Below are positions 5,547 through 5,860 of a stretch of 5,860 nucleotides of DNA, one piece after another. Each line of letters opens with the position of its first letter. Position 1 is the stretch's first letter. The notes under the pieces were generated by a model that worked only from the letters and a program-made list of their open reading frames with translations, was not told the origin of the DNA and searched no databases. Position numbers and translations under genes: made by a program. The stretch comes from Candidatus Cloacimonas sp. SDB (GTDB lineage Bacteria > Cloacimonadota > Cloacimonadia > Cloacimonadales > TCS61), in contig LKUH01000520.1 of assembly GCA_001412425.1 (NCBI GenBank), positions 1 through 5,860 of the forward strand. Reading direction: 5' to 3'.

Positions 5547-5702
5547 GAAAACAAAAAAGAGTGGTTAGATTATGTGGTTAATTATGTTACTGCTCAAGCA
5601 TATGGCCGAGTAAATCAATTGAAAAATTATGAAGGATTGATGGAATTTTATCAAGCTTTATGAGATCTGGAACTGAAAAATTTTGAATCAATAAAATTTT
5701 AA
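5547..5702 (+). pseudogene. Degenerate coding-like scrap beside the IS end
   Basis: The frame from 5547 reads ENKKEWLDYVVNYVTAQAYG and RVNQLKNYEGLMEFYQAL, then a TGA at 5661-5663, then DLELKNFESIKF and a TAA at 5700-5702. The composition is protein-like (helical, Trp/Tyr containing) and the sense continues past the TGA, where a Trp would fit. The upstream side is shut by a TAG (5544-5546), although another frame just before it gives QLNLGKQK, hinting at a frameshift. There is no start codon with a ribosome-binding site. It is probably the broken end of a gene. I do not recognise the family. It stops 5 bases short of the insertion-sequence terminus. Confidence 0.35.
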
Positions 5703-5707
5703 AAAAC

Positions 5708-5732
5708 TGACCGCACCCCAATTTTTGTACAG
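5708..5732. repeat. Terminal inverted repeat of the IS3-family element
   Basis: TGACCGCACCCC followed by an AT-rich tract up to 5732 forms the transposase-3'-proximal end of the IS. The stop codon of the transposase lies 2 bases further in (5735-5737), the usual close packing in IS3 elements. The matching copy is not in the window. Confidence 0.65.
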
Positions 5733-5734
5733 TT

Positions 5735-5860
5735 TTAAAAGTTAGTTTTTTCATTAATCTTATTGGAACTCTGAGCTTGATTGAGCGTAGCGAATGAAAG
5801 ATCAGAGTTCTTCGAAAATTCCATTGGTGTCAAATAACCTAATGAACTATGTGGTCTTAT
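5735..5860 (-). CDS. IS3-family transposase OrfB, C-terminal end (partial)
   Basis: Reading the minus strand from the window edge gives IRPHSSLGYLTPMEFSKNSD and, after 20 more residues, INEKTNF and a TAA stop at 5737-5735. The (N)-RPH-SLGY-TP--F block is the signature end of the DDE integrase (rve) domain of IS3/IS150-type OrfB transposases. Only 41 residues are present; the catalytic DDE residues and the start lie beyond 5860. The last 25 or so residues (SDLSFATLNQAQSS...) are an unconserved tail that carries a 9-base inverted repeat. The visible part has no disruption, so the full transposase could be intact. Confidence 0.85.
   Translation of the reverse strand: MRPHSSLGYLTPMEFSKNSDLSFATLNQAQSSNKINEKTNF
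5766..5810. repeat. Inverted repeat within the transposase tail
   Basis: GAACTCTGA (5766-5774) and TCAGAGTTC (5802-5810) are perfectly complementary around a 27-base loop containing GAGCGTAGCGAATG. It could form a hairpin near the 3' end of the transposase message, or be a small palindromic insertion in the poorly conserved tail. Confidence 0.4.

Larger units (their letters stand above)
5708..5860 (-). mobile_element. IS3-family insertion sequence, transposase 3' end only (continues past window)
   Basis: The element begins with the terminal sequence TGACCGCACCCCAATTTTTG, which has the TG start and C-rich block of IS3-family inverted repeats, and contains the C-terminal end of an IS3-type transposase on the minus strand just inside it. 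The other end lies outside the window, so the target-site duplication (possibly AAC or AAAC just before 5708) and completeness cannot be judged. Position 5708 as the exact border is inferred from the TG and the position of the transposase stop. Confidence 0.75.

Noticed and set aside
1..5860. CRISPR array, tRNA, rRNA or riboswitch
   Set aside because: No regularly spaced repeats, cloverleaf or recognisable aptamer core was seen on reading both strands.

Overview
The window reads as an AT-rich chromosomal segment from a bacterium of the Bacteroidota/Ignavibacteriota (FCB) group. The support is the thioredoxin-ApbE / DUF4266 / DUF3570 gene set, periplasmic export signals with cleavage sites typical of that group, Bacteroidota-style dispersed palindromes and an IS3-family end. 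The phylum is inferred from gene content only; there is no rRNA or marker gene.

The window has three parts. (1) Positions 1-2253 are an accessory and decayed region. It starts with a short palindrome (29-50) and a large imperfect inverted repeat resembling an integron attC site (61-177). A two-gene unit follows: a small XRE-type repressor (355-570) and a four-helix membrane protein (573-905), with a paired TGTACA operator-like site in front. A second attC-like structure lies at 914-1048 and ends in a perfect GTTRRRY core. A small two-helix membrane protein follows (1141-1368). Next come gene scraps lying head to tail: an unidentified 5'-truncated protein (1395-1790), the decayed C-terminal part of an integron integrase with EWGWQYVF and CHTFR motifs, stops and a frameshift (1791-2133), and a tail resembling the C-terminus of a type II restriction endonuclease (2134-2253). 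Two attC-like repeats plus a dead IntI suggest the remains of a chromosomal integron or of an integron-like cassette array.

(2) Positions 2359-5352 are an intact, tightly coupled operon. It encodes an exported thioredoxin-ApbE fusion (putative FAD:protein FMN transferase), a 70-residue DUF4266 lipoprotein ending GGGCGCN, and a DUF3570 outer-membrane beta-barrel. The genes overlap (ATGA, then 14 bases), so translation is probably coupled. Together they look like an uncharacterised cell-envelope redox module: a thioredoxin and a flavin-attaching enzyme in the periplasm, a Cys-tailed lipoprotein as possible substrate, and an outer-membrane barrel as possible partner. The module's function is inference.

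(3) Positions 5353-5860 hold noncoding sequence, a degenerate coding-like scrap (5547-5702) and, from 5708 on, the end of an IS3-family insertion sequence whose transposase runs on the minus strand and leaves the window.
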